Positions 35,200 through 46,500 are shown, numbered from the stretch's first letter. The stretch: 64,000 nucleotides of DNA from Pinus tabuliformis (GCA_031772625.1 CM062817.1:950916842-950980841); one strand, 5' to 3'. The notes: generated by a model not told the origin, from the sequence alone. Numbers and translations are program-made.

Positions 35200-36533
35200 C
35201 ACTATAGCAAGGTGGGCCATATGAAGAAACATTGCAAAAAGATGCTAGCTGATCAAAGAAATGGTGAGAGAGGGCCTCAATAGAAGGCTTATGTTGGGAT
35301 CTCATAGCCATTCCTCCAGGGAAGAAACATATTGGTGGAAAATGGGTATACAAGGCCAAGGGAAATGTAGATGGCACACTTAACAAGCACAAGGTTGGGT
35401 TGGTTGCAAAATGGTACTGTTAGCAAGAGGGCATTGACTATGGCCAAAAAATTTCTCCTACAACAAAGATGAGCACCACCCAATTAGTTCTAGCCATGGA
35501 AGCATAGCCTAGTTGGATGATCCATCAGATGGATGTGAAGAGTGCCTTCCATCATATGGAGATTTCAAGAAGAGGTGTATACGCATCAACAAGAGGAGTC
35601 TTGGGTTCCAATGGAGGAGCATCTTGTTTGCAGATTACATAAGACTATATATAGTGTAAAGTAGACACCTTGGGCATGGTACAGTAAGGTTAATAGATAC
35701 ATCAATGAATAGGGTTCCAACAAAATCCTTCAGTTTCTAATTTGTATGTCAAAAGTGTTGGTAATGATATCATTCTATTGGTCATTTATGTAGGTGGCAT
35801 TATTATTACATCTAGTAAGGTTGGTGCTATAAAACAAATGAATTCTAATATGAAATATTTTGACATGATTGAGCTAGGCCTCCTACATTACTGTCTAGGT
35901 GTAGAAGTTTGGAAAACAGGGAGAAACATTTTTGTCTCACAAAAAGAAAAATGCTAGGATTTTACTTGACAAGTTTAGAAGTGCAAAATCTCATCTACAC
36001 CTATGGAGATAGGGCTGAAACTTTCAGCTAAGACTAACTCTAAAGCAGTTAATGAATCAATTTTCAGGCAACTAGTGGGGAGTGTGATATATCTTGTTGC
36101 CACTAGAATTGATTTGAGTTATGTCGTGAGCTTCATTTCTAGATTCATGACAACATCAAATGTAATTATTTGGACTATAGTGAAGTGAGTGTTGAGATAT
36201 GTGAAAGAGACACTTGAATATAGAAGAAGAAAATACCCTAGGCTGTGTTGGAATAGAAAATTAGATTGGGCAGTTTGTGTGGATGATAGAAAATCAACTT
36301 CTCGATATGTATTCAAGCTTGGCGTGGGTGTAGTCACATAGGCTGGCAATAATCAACATGTAGTAGTTCCTTAACTGAAAAAAGTAGAATATAGAGGATC
36401 AATGAAAGGAAAAGTTGAGGTAGTTTGGTTGAGGAGGATGCTTTCAGAAATGGTGTTGCAAAAAAAGCTAACACCCCTATTTTGTCACAATCAATGGGTG
36501 CTCATATTATCCAACTATCATGTTTTCCATGAG
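35200..36533 (+). pseudogene. Ty1/copia RT-RNase H pseudogene, left part of split element
   Basis: Blocks of a copia polymerase appear in several frames. They include KWVYKAK with DGTLNKHK near 35345, [12 protein letters not shown] near 35530 and an RT catalytic region around 35785 (ILLVIYVGGIIITSS, where YVDD has become YVGG). Then come ELGLLHYCLGVEVW, FRQLVGSVIYLVATR and FISRFM near 36150, and RNase H segments to PLFCHNQW and NYHVFHE near 36520. Many stops and shifts are present and gag and integrase were not found. The reading is cut at TGTAC (36534-36538) by the 20.7-kb unit and resumes at 57201. Confidence 0.85.
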
Positions 36534-36538
36534 TGTAC
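36534..36538. repeat. Left target-site duplication TGTAC
   Basis: TGTAC directly precedes the left LTR and is repeated exactly after the right LTR at 57196-57200. Five bp is the usual duplication size for LTR retrotransposons. Confidence 0.93.
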
Positions 36539-36727
36539 TGTAATGCCCCACTTAAATCTTATCCTACAAATTTTGTTAATATTTACATTATCTGAAAATA
36601 TTGAGAAATATTGGTCTAATATAAATTTATGATTTCCATTTATTCAAATTCCCCACTTACCTTCTCAAATTGAATATTATGTAGGATATGGTCTCCTTCC
36701 ATTATTTCAAAATATATGTATTCATTT

Positions 36728-37115
36728 CACATTCCCCAATGTACCCTCACATTTACTTGGGAGAAGACATAGTCCTCTCCATCTTATCATCAATATATAT
36801 TTATTCATTTCACATTCCCCAATGTACCCTCACATTTAATAAGGAGAAGACATGGTCCTCTCCATGTAAGTACATTTCACATTCCCCAATGTACCCTCAC
36901 ATTTACTTGGGAGAAGACATAGTCCTCTCCATCTTATCATCAATATATATTTATTCATTTCACATTCCCCAATATACCCTCACATTTACTAAGGAGAAGA
37001 CATGGTCCTCTCTATGTAATTACACTTCACATTCCCAAATGTACTTTTCAGATTTACTTGGGAGAAGACATGATCCTTTCCCATTAAATTCTCAATTTTA
37101 TATTCATGTCACAAT
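36728..37115 (+). repeat. Tandem dimeric repeat inside the LTR
   Basis: A unit of about 150 bp made of two related halves (83 and 67 bp) is present about two and a half times. Each half contains CACATTCCCCAATGTACCC, then GGAGAAGACAT and TCCTCTCCAT. The position upstream of the TATA box suggests duplicated enhancer-like U3 elements; that role is inferred. The right LTR has the same array. Confidence 0.88.
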
Positions 37116-37211
37116 TCCAAATGTACTCCTAGCTTACTTGGGAGAAGAGAAGTCAACTAAGGATGGATGAGAAGTTAATGACATTAATGAGAGGTGGTTG
37201 AGGAAAGAGGG

Positions 37212-37220
37212 TATAAAAAG
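37212..37220 (+). promoter_or_regulatory. TATA box of left LTR
   Basis: TATAAAAAG in a purine-rich context (GAAAGAGGG before, AGAAGGGGG after), about 560 bp before the LTR end and downstream of the tandem repeat. The matching site in the right LTR is at 56633. It is the likely core promoter of the element. Confidence 0.65.
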
Positions 37221-37776
37221 AGAAGGGGGAAGGAAGAAAGGGGGGGTTGGAGTTTTGCTTAGGATTGTGGGGGTTGGTTGTGATTGTTTGGCCTTGTTAT
37301 GATTTTTGGGAGACCTTGGAAACCTGTGGAGGTTTCTTGGGTTTGAGAGGAGGAAAGTATCATTATCTAGTTTTGCATATTCTTCTTGAGGACACACTAT
37401 ATCTGGTTGGACTTGGGCACGGAGGGCTAGCGAACCTGTGGAGGTTTCCTGGGCTAGGAATTTATTTCCTAGTTGGCTGGGAGGTAAATCCGGTTGGGTT
37501 GGTGATAAGGAGCGTTTAGCTGGAGCTATAAGACAAAGGTATCATCATTAACCACCGGAACAGATATTTTTCCATGGACTACTCTTGTTAAGTTGATATC
37601 AATGGAACGCTCACCTTAATTTATGTTGCTTATGATAAAATGATAAGATGTTAAATGTTTAAAGCTATGTAAGAAGGTTAGTAAGCTCATTTTATTACTT
37701 TTAAATCAGCAGGAAAATAGATCTTTTAGTGTATAATAGATTGAGGCTCTAATAATAGGAATCATGCCCTTACACA

Positions 37777-37788
37777 TGGTATCAGAGC
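37777..37788 (+). promoter_or_regulatory. tRNA-Met primer-binding site of the 20.7-kb unit
   Basis: TGGTATCAGAGC, an exact 12-base complement of the initiator tRNA-Met 3' end, two bases after the left LTR. This sets orientation to plus. Confidence 0.93.
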
Positions 37789-38137
37789 TTTGGTTCAAAA
37801 TCTGGACCCAAAGCCCACTAAACCCAAATTCCGTTATAAAAGCTTATAATCCTCCTAAGTACTTGTAATATCTATCTATATATATGTTTTAGATTGAAAA
37901 CGATACATTAACCTCTATAAAAAAAAAAAGAAAACCAAAGAATTTAAAAGGTTTGGCTTAACAACAATTTAATCATTCTTATGCCAACAATCAATATGCT
38001 ACATTTCCATTTTGGAAAGAAAAGATCTCTACTTTGCGTACATTTCCATTTTGGAAAGAACACCACTCACTATTTCCACCAAAAGAACACCTCCCAATCC
38101 AAAACCAAAAATAATAAAAACCCCTATCACCTCGATA
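37789..38137 (+). other. Leader after primer site, no gene
   Basis: AT-rich leader with a short repeat (TACATTTCCATTTTGGAAAG near 38000 and 38038). The position where gag would normally begin has no gag-like frame. Confidence 0.5.
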
Positions 38138-38475
38138 TCTAATAGAGGTTTAATATCTAGGAGATAGTGTGGAAATCGTTTTTATAATACTTTGTCTGTC
38201 GCCCGCGACGGTAGATTGCGATTAAAAGTAACAAGAGACTTCACTGGGTGGGGCTGTTGCTCTTGTTCCTCTCGAGCTAGACTACCCCTGACAATTTTCT
38301 TTTACCTTTCAAGCTACTCTCAGTATCTAATGGAGGTTTGATATTCGACGATACTTGATTTGTGCAAATACCTAGTATACATAACAAGATATTATACTCT
38401 GTTCCTCGCCCTAGATTGCAATTGAAAGCAAGAGAGACAGTCGGGGGGCGGGGTTGCTGCTGTTGAAGGCGCCTT
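38138..38475. repeat. Diverged direct repeat, about 190-200 bp period
   Basis: The segment beginning AATAGAGGTTTAATAT (38141) is repeated from 38329 as AATGGAGGTTTGATAT. The later landmarks GATTGCGATTAAAAG (38214) and GATTGCAATTGAAAG (38414), and GGGTGGGGCTGTTGCT versus GGGCGGGGTTGCTGCT, keep order. The two copies lie just upstream of the BOP1 fragment and may be its old 5' flank. Confidence 0.7.
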
Positions 38476-38557
38476 GGGCTGTATAGTAACAACACAGCCA
38501 CTAAAATCATTGCTGGGGCGTTGGTAAAGTTGCAGAAGCAGCAGGACCACTAACAGG

Positions 38558-39082
38558 ATGAAGCAGAAGCGAAAGGGCCATCAAGGTGATGACCCAAAAT
38601 ATTCTGTCCAAACCCCTCAAGAGGACGACACACCTAACGAAAGCGGCCCTTCTTCGGAAGAAGTAGAGAGTAGTGACGAAGAAGGCAGCAATAGCAGCAA
38701 CATCGAAGATGATATTATTTATTCTTCTTCCGAAGAAGACCCCGTTGTTAGTTCTGATTACGAAGAAGACGAAGACGGAGAAGGTGATGCAGAGGGCATG
38801 ACTGCAGAGCAAGAGTTGGAAGGGGACATCGACAATGCCCTCCAAAATTATATGGGAACCCTTAATGTTCTTTCTAATTTTCATGGAGAGAACCTTAAAA
38901 ATGCCCAAGGTGAAGATACTTCTGGGGATGATGATGATGAGGAGAAGATGCCTAAAAGAGCTGAAGAGTCTGATTCTTCGGACGATGAGGTTCCTTCCAG
39001 AAACACTGTTGGAGATGTTCCCCTCCGTTGGTATAAAGACGAACAGCACATTGGCTATGATATTAAGGGTAAGATGGAATGA
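38558..39082 (+). pseudogene. BOP1: BOP1 (ribosome biogenesis) N-terminal exon fragment
   Basis: An open frame of 174 codons begins MKQKRKGHQGDD and is strongly acidic with Ser/Glu/Asp runs. It ends with SSDDEVPSRNTVGDVPL and WYKDEQHIGYDIKGK, the signature at the start of the BOP1 N-terminal domain. BOP1 acts in the nucleolus with Pescadillo and WDR12 in maturing 60S ribosomal subunits. A full protein has a BOP1NT domain and seven WD repeats, none of which are here. Similarity stops at ATTAAGGGTAAGATGG, where G|GTAAG is a strong 5' splice site. The fragment thus looks like genomic exon 1 plus the start of an intron, captured as DNA. It lies inside the 20.7-kb LTR unit. Confidence 0.8.
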
Positions 39083-39507
39083 ACTCAACAATGTGATCAA
39101 CCACAGAGAGAAACCAACCGATTTCCTTGCGCCACTTAGCTTTCCTTTCAGCTGACAGGGGCTCCAATTACCATAGCTCATCGAAAGTGGAGGCTGCATT
39201 CAATGGATGGATCAGTCTGTTTACTTCATAAATAGAGACTGTACGTGTTTAAGTGTAAAACTGAACGCATTAGAGCTTTCGACTTCGATCCCAATTTTGT
39301 ACTTATGTCAGTCCTGTTTTGCTTTGACCCATGTTCACTGTAAAGTTTGGAAGCAAATCAGTTACCAATATCTTTAGTTAACACTCTAATATGAAGCAAA
39401 TCAATTACCAGTATCCAGAAAGGATTTGAAGGTAAGTGGTTTTGATATTGGAGGTGGTTGACATCCGCAGAGGGCGATTTGCATCAACAGATATACCCTC
39501 AAACGCA
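39083..39507. other. Spacer between BOP1 fragment and UBP copy
   Basis: Presumed BOP1 intron remnant followed by sequence with AAGGTAAGTGG near 39428 and CCGCAGAGGG near 39465. These resemble splice sites of a 5'-UTR intron upstream of the UBP-like copy, but no coding exon is visible. Confidence 0.4.
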
Positions 39508-40832
39508 ATGACAATGATGGCCCCTCCTCCTTTAGATCAAGAAGAGGACGAAATGCTGGTCCCGCATCCCGAGTTCAATGACGGGGCTCAGCCCATGGAA
39601 GGGCAAGGAGAGACGGTTAGTACCGCGGAGAATCAACCTCCGGACGATCCTCCTTCCTCTCGATTTACCTGGGCTGTCGATAATTTTTCGAGGTTAAATG
39701 TGAAGAAGCATTACTCAGAAGTTTTCACCGTGGGAGGTTACAAATGGTGGTTGCTAATATTTCTGAAGGGGAACAATGTGGATCACTTATCGGTGTACTT
39801 GGATGTGGCGGATTCTGCTACATTGCCTTATGGTTGGAGTAGATATGCGCAGTTTAGCTTGGCGGTTGTTAATCAGATTAGCCCTGAGTATTCCATCTGG
39901 AAGGATACACAACATCAGTTCAATGCCCGAGAGAGTGACTGGGGTTTCACATCGTTTATGCCGCTTGGAGATGTGTATGATCATTCAAAAGGTTATCTGG
40001 TGAATGATACCCTCATAATAGAAGTGGACGTTGTTGTTCGCAGAGTAATTGATTATTGGTCCTATGACTCAACGAAAGAAACATGTTATGTTGGGCTCAA
40101 GAATCAAGGAGCAACATGCTACATGAACTCACTTCTTCAGACATTATATCACATTCCTTACTTCAGAAAGGCCGTGTATCATATGCCCACAACTGAAAAT
40201 GACATGCCATCTAGCAGCATTCCATTGGCTTTACAGAGTTTGTTTTATAAGCTCCAGTATAGTGACACCAGTGTTGCGACAAAGGAGTTAGCGAAATCTT
40301 TTGGGTGGGACACATATGATTCTTTTATGCAACATGATGTTTAGGAGTTGAATAGAGTGTTATCTGAGAAGTTAGAAGACAAAATGAAGGGGACAGTTGT
40401 TGAGAGCACAATACAACAATTGTTTGAGGGCCATCATATGAATTATATTGAATGCATAAATGTAGATTACAAGTCAACAAGGAAAGAGTTATTTTATGAT
40501 CTGCAGCTTATTGTCAAAGGTTGACGAGATGTCTATGCTTCATTTGATAAATATGTTGAAGTGGAACGCCTTGAAGGGGATAATAAATATCATGCTGAGC
40601 GATATTCTCTACAGGATGCAAAGAAGGGTGTTCTTTTCATTGATTTTCCTCCTGTATTGTGTGTGGGCGTGGCTACCAGGTATGTTGCAAGCTTTGATGG
40701 AGTATTTTCTAAGCATATATGAATATAAATCACAGTGCTTCTTAGCATCCTCAGAAGCACCTCGTTGACTCCAGTCATTGCAGCATTTTGAAACATAACA
40801 CTCTGAATAAATTGACTTTTCAAAAAAAAACG
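39508..40832 (+). pseudogene. UBP12: UBP12/UBP13-like ubiquitin protease, intronless truncated copy
   Basis: The start MTMMAPPPLDQEEDE matches the N-terminus of plant UBP12/13 (USP7 relatives). A MATH/TRAF domain follows (FTWAVDNFSRLN, YSEVFTVGGYKWWLLIF, LPYGWSRYAQFSLAVVNQ, ESDWGFTSFMPL). The USP catalytic domain begins with YVGLKNQGATCYMNSLLQTL, keeping the catalytic Cys box. An in-frame TAG at 40342-40344 and a TGA at about 40522 break it. Similarity continues to KGVLFIDFPPVL near 40660, then stops, so the His box and the C-terminal ubiquitin-like part are missing. About 380 codons run without introns although plant UBP12 genes are many-exon, pointing to an mRNA-derived copy. AATAAA at 40806 followed by A9 at 40822 looks like a poly(A) remnant. 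The normal protein removes ubiquitin in clock, flowering and root signalling. Confidence 0.87.
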
Positions 40833-41995
40833 AGAACACTAGCTTAATTGTCGGTATGTCTATATAGTATAGTTGTATATCCAATATTTACATCTGGCAA
40901 GAAACATAAGTTGTTTCAAACTGTTTCCTATCTTGCTATGGTTATCATATCACCATGGACACGCTAATATCTTTACCTGTGTCTTGCTATATTTCTTTTG
41001 TGGGTAGTGACGGTCATAACATTGTCAAATAAAAAGATGGAAATTCCAATTTGACTTCCATTTTTGACCATCAATATTAGATGAATCAGCAACTGGACCG
41101 GTCTCATACTTGTGTGATATGAGGTTTATTCCTACCCTACTACTACCACTATAACAGCGACCATTATAACTACTGGGTGAACAGGGCCACCCCCAGCAGG
41201 TGTTTACAGGTAAATAATAGGGGATTTGAACATAAGACCTTTGTATTCACATTTACTTTACATTTTACAAGCTTGGTAAGTGAACAGCTAACAGTGTTTA
41301 CGAATGAATAATTCCAAACCTTTTCTTTTGTCTAAGCCATCCTTGACCTTGTTGGTTCAATTAATACTTCATGGTTTGCTTTTCTGTACCAATTTCTAGT
41401 TGTATTGGTATCAACTTAATTTCATCCATAATAGTGCCTTAGGTACGCATGTAGTTGAGATTGTGAGTGATCGAACAATAATCATGCCCTTAAAGTATAA
41501 CATGAAGAACTACAACCAACAGTTAATATATCTCCCCTACAGATATAATGTGGTTGGAGGGATCTTCTTTAGGTTTACCATTAGTTTTAGGAATGACTAA
41601 GGGTAGATTAGTTGGCATATTGGCCAATTTGGATAATTATGGATAGGAACATTAACATTATTTGAGGAGATTCAAACCTGCCATATATGTAGAAGGCACT
41701 AGTTGGCATTATAGTATTCAAAGGATGGGGTTGAGGAGATTAGTTCACTATATCATGTTATCAAAGTAGGATCAGACCTTCTAGGTTCAATTCAGTGGAC
41801 CACTCGAATGCTTGCACACTGGTTGGTTTAATACTCAATTGTAAACTGTCAATTAGAACCATCACAGTTAAGGTCCTTTCAGGAATATCAAAATTTTGGG
41901 TTTATTTCATTGAAATTTGAATCATGTGTGTTTTTAAGTTCCTCAAGTATGATTCTACCCAATAACAAATTTTCATTGAAGGATTTCACAATCTC
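40833..41995. other. Spacer before the nested SIRE-like element
   Basis: AT-rich, no gene recognised. It belongs to the interior of the 20.7-kb unit. The last bases before the insertion (AATGG, 41996-42000) are the target duplication of the SIRE-like element. Confidence 0.4.
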
Positions 41996-42000
41996 AATGG

Positions 42001-43483
42001 TGTTGCCATTATGAGACAAGTATTGTCCTTGATGGCAAATCACTCTGATAACCAATCATAGTGCAGATGGATAGCAGCAAGGAATTGATGATCAGCCTAC
42101 AAGTATGAAGAAAAATATATATATGCAGGTTCGCTATATACCAAGTTGCGTGTACACGCCGGTTGGCTTCAGTAAAAGCGCGTGTATTTGGAAAACTTAT
42201 CTTTGGTCCACGGCGGTTATTCCTTGGAAGTTGTGCCTATGGTTTCGGACCTTGGTGTCTCGACGGTCGTGTTGATCCCTAGTTTTAAGGCTGATGGTAT
42301 TGGATTTCTATGGTTTTGGATCTTGGTATTGAAAAAGGCCTAAGGCTATATAAGGAGAAGGAAATCATTAGGCAAGAGTATCTGAAAAGTCTTGAATATC
42401 TGATGAAGTATTAGATCCAGTATGCAGGTTATTGGTTGATGATGTATTGCTTGATCTGAGCTAAGGAGAGATCTCATCGGTTGATGGAGAACAAGATCTA
42501 AGGAGAGATCGGGATCAAATGGTTTGAAATGAACTATCTTTATATGGTTGATTATGCGAATTTCTAGATCTGCATACTGACGCAATGTTATGTTCTGGGT
42601 ATAACTGAAATCTGGTACAGCTGCAAGTTATGAAAAATTATTTTTAGATCTGTACGCAGGTTGTCTTCGGTAAAACCGCGTGTATACGCGGGTAGACTTC
42701 ATTGTAGTAGCGTATACCTTTTGGAGCTTGATTTTTTGGGTTGCAGCTGGATCTGACTATTATTGCAGAGTTCTGTAGTCTGCTCTGTGTTCTGGTGACT
42801 GGGTTTGACAGGGTTTCAGTGGTTCAGTGATTCAAAGATCGATGATGCTAGTATTGGTTGTTTTATGCTTCAATGATTTGTGAATGAATCATGGTCTTCA
42901 GATTGTAATGTTGTTCTTCAGGAGTATCCAGTCTGAGAATTGATGAAAAGTGGTACATGAAGGAAAGAAGATTGTAGGTCAGCACCTACGTACTAGTATC
43001 TTAGCTAGTACAAGAGCAAAGGGGGTTGGAGCTCCCTTCCAAGGAAGTTTGGAGAACGAGAGAAGGTTGAAGCCTTCTGCAGATTGTAGCCTACGTACTG
43101 GTATAAGGCTGCACCAGTACAAAAGATTGTAAACTGAAGTTCTTATTAAAGAAAGATAGAGATGACTTGCAGCAGGTGGTTTTCACCCACATTGGGTTTC
43201 CACCTTATATCATGGTGTTCATGTGTGTGGCTTTTGTGTGATGACCTGTTCTGCTATACTGCATCTTTTTACCCTTAATATGATGAATAATGTCCTGATG
43301 CATTTAACTGAAGATAAACTAACTGAATTATAAGATTATGGTTATACGTTGGTTTCTTTAGACACAGTAGCATGTACACGCTGGTTCACTTAACTGAAGT
43401 AGCGTATATGTTTCTGAGCATTGAAAAAGTTTTATTGATCTGATAATACTGATTCACCCCCACTCTCAGTATTATTTCCAACA
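42001..43483 (+). repeat. 5' LTR of SIRE-like element (1,483 bp)
   Basis: Starts TGTTGCCATTATGAG and ends TTATTTCCAACA. It has a TATA box at 42347 and several copies of a GGTT..CTTC....GTAGCGTRTA module with near-palindromic GCGTGTACACGC cores (about 42150, 42175, 42675, 42705, 43370, 43400). Confidence 0.94.
42347..42355 (+). promoter_or_regulatory. TATA box of SIRE-like 5' LTR
   Basis: TATATAAGG followed by AGAAGG, in mid-LTR, with an equivalent at 49576 in the 3' LTR. It is the probable core promoter, placing the transcription start near 42380. Confidence 0.65.
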
Positions 43484-43485
43484 AT

Positions 43486-43497
43486 TGGTATCAGAGC
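43486..43497 (+). promoter_or_regulatory. tRNA-Met primer-binding site of SIRE-like element
   Basis: TGGTATCAGAGC two bases after the 5' LTR, an exact complement of the initiator tRNA-Met 3' end. Confidence 0.93.
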
Positions 43498-43542
43498 AGG
43501 TCCTTCAGAGAAGCTTGATCGCTTGAAGGTAGATCGTTCATC

Positions 43543-46500
43543 ATGAGCAACTACGAGAGAGAAGCATCAATCAGGCCACCAGTTTTTGATGGGACAAACT
43601 TCAATTATTGGAAGGTAAGAGTTACTGCCTATCTTCAATCTCTTGGTACAGAAGTTTGGGACATCGTAGAGATAGGCTACACTTTTCCTTCAGCTACTCC
43701 TACAGATGCAGCCGAGAAAAAGAAATATGAAACAAATGCGAAAGCAGTCAATACTCTATTGGGATGTATATCTCAATCAGAATTCATGAAGGTAATGCAC
43801 TATAAATCTGCAAAAGAAATATGGGACAAAATTGTCACGAGCTATGAAGGAGACGAACAGGTAAAGCGTGCTAAACTTCAAACTCTCAGGATTAAGTATG
43901 AGAATCTCAGAATGTATAATGATGAAAGTGTGGCTAACTATTTCCTTAGGGTAGATGAGATTGTTAATTGCATGAAAAACTTGGGTGAAGAAATAAAAGA
44001 GGCTATTGTGGTTGAAAAGGTTCTAAGATCTTTGTCCCCCAAGTTTGAATCTAAAGTGTATGCCATAGAAGAAAAGGAAAATCTACAAATTCTTACTATG
44101 TCTCAGCTTCACGAGATTCTAACCGCTTATGAAATGAGAAAGGGAGGTCCATCAGACAGAAGAGAAGCTGCCTTCAAGGCTTCAGGCAAAGGAGAGTATT
44201 ATGAAGCAAGTCACGTGCCAGAAGATGAAGAAGAGGAATCAAATTTTGTCAGAAATCTTCAAAGGGGTTGTGGAAGGTTCAGAGGTAAGTTACCTTTTCA
44301 ATGCTTTACTTGTGGAAGAGTAGGTCATTATGCTACCAGATGTCCTCACAAAAACAAGAATGACAAGGGAAAGGAACTTGTTAAATGGAACAAGAAAAAA
44401 AATGAAAAGAAGAAAAGCTATTACACTCATGAAGATAGTGATGGTCTTTCAAATAGTGATGAAGATGAACAAGGTAATAGATATAAATTGTTAATGGCTT
44501 TTGAAGATGATGACTATATGGATGCTATAGATGTAGAAGGCTTTTATGAAGAAATGAAAGATCTCAAAGTTTGCTTAGAAGAGAAGAGTGCTATTATTGA
44601 TTCTCTACAATGTCAACTAGCTGAAAAGGAAAAACATCTTGAAAAATTGGAATGTGAGATTGTCTGTCTTAGAAAGGAGATTGAGAAAACAAAAGCTATT
44701 AATCTTAAATTTGTTAAAGGATCTGAAACCTTGGATGAGATTATCAATGTGCAGCGATCTCCTCTGATCAAGACAGGTCTTGGATATAATGGAGAAACAT
44801 CTCAAGCCTCTACCTCTAAAAGCTATCTTGATGCAGCAAGGAGAAGCGAGCGAAGGCCAAATAAAAGTCATCAGGTGAATCAGGGACAGTTTACCTCAAG
44901 AACAAATAAAGACCATCAAGAAATTCGGGGACAAATTGCCTTAAGGACAAACAAAAGCTACAATCAGCCCCAGGTAAACTCTTCCCAATTTGCTCCAAGA
45001 ATGAATGTGAATAGAAGCTACAATCGGTTGGATGATAGATCTGATTATCGCAGAAGTTTCTTTAATGGCCAATGCTTTTCTTGTCATAACTTCGGTCACA
45101 AAGTAGCTCAATGTGTTGCCTACAAGACAATCATCACTAGAGAAGCTCAAAAGCAAGGCAAAATGACTGGAACCATGAAAAGGACTTATAACAACTTTTC
45201 GGTTCTTGAAAATGAAGTTGAATGCTCTATTTGTAATAACTTTGGTCATGAAGACTCTGAATGTAGGAGCAGGTTTCGGAAGACAAATCAGAAGGAACAT
45301 ACCTCAAATGTCAGAACATGGAGAATAAAGGAACCGCAACCAGAAAGATGTGGGATAGCCTTTTATGCAGAAGGTCAAGAAAGTCTATGGTACATTGATA
45401 GCGGATGTTCGAAGCATATGACAGGGGACAAAGAAAAGCTTGAGTCATATACCGCATTAGAAAAGGGGAAGAAAGTTTCTTTTGGAAACGATATCTCTGC
45501 AGCTATAAAAGGAAAAGGTGTTGCTCCATTGAAAGAGAAGGTCAAAGCTGGAAATGTTTTGTATGTTGATGGACTGAAGCATAATCTTCTGAGTGTCAGT
45601 CAGATGTGCGATCAAGGAACAGAAGTAATATTTAGATCAAACGGATGTTGTGTTCGTGATCTTGATACAGGTAAAACAGTGATCAAAGGAAGGACTCCAA
45701 ATAATCTATACATATTTGAAGAAGGACCACAACAATGCTATTTGAGCAAGGATGATGAACACTGGCTATGGCATCAAAGGTTGGGGCATCTAAGCTTTTC
45801 ACAAATAAGGAAAGCATGCAAATATCAGGCTGTTCGTGGTCTTCCAGATATCAAAATTCCAGACAACACTATATGCAAATCTTGTCAGTTTGGAAAGCAA
45901 ACCAGAACTAACTTTCCAGAGAAGGAAGGATCAGCCAGCATACCTCTTGAGCTAGTCCATAGAGATGTATGTGGTCCATTTAGGAAAAGGACACCTTGAG
46001 GAGAAGAATATTTGATATTATTCATTGACGATTTCTCCAGGTTTGTCTGGTTAGGGCTTATGAAGCACAAGGATGAGGCATTCGAAAAATTCAAATCCTT
46101 CAAAGCCTTGGTTGAAAATGAATCAGGACACAAAATTAAGTGCCTCAGATCTGACAGAGGTGGGGAGTTTACCTCAAACGAATTTTTCGATTTCTGTGAA
46201 GAACATGGGATAAGAAGAGAATTCTCTACAGCTAGAACTCCTCAGCAAAATGGGGTTGTGGAAAGAATGAACAAAACAATACAACAAATGGCTCATGCTA
46301 TGCTTGATGAATCAGGTACTCCCGCAACCTTCTGGGGTGAGGCTGCACATGCTGCGGTTATTATTCTTAACAAAACAAATGTCTGAGTAAACAGCACTCA
46401 AACACCTCATGAGCTCTGGAGTGGTGAGACTCCTTCGGTGAAGCATTTCAAAATCTTTGGGAGCAAGTGTTATATTAAGAATACTGATGAGCAACTTGGA

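Larger units (their letters stand above)
36539..37774 (+). repeat. Left LTR of the 20.7-kb unit (1,236 bp)
   Basis: Starts TGTAATGCCCCAC and ends GCCCTTACA. It contains an internal tandem array with period alternating 83 and 67 bp (CACATTCC at 36728, 36811, 36878, 36961, 37028) and a TATA box at 37212. Open frames across the array are by-products of the repeat. Confidence 0.93.

Noticed and set aside
36688-37170. 160-codon open frame on plus, with a near-identical partner at 56109-56591
   Set aside because: It spans the 150-bp tandem array inside both LTRs; the peptide repeats because the DNA repeats. No start context or domain.
38507-39199. 230-codon open frame on minus
   Set aside because: It is the antisense shadow of the acidic, purine-rich BOP1 fragment; no domain is visible.
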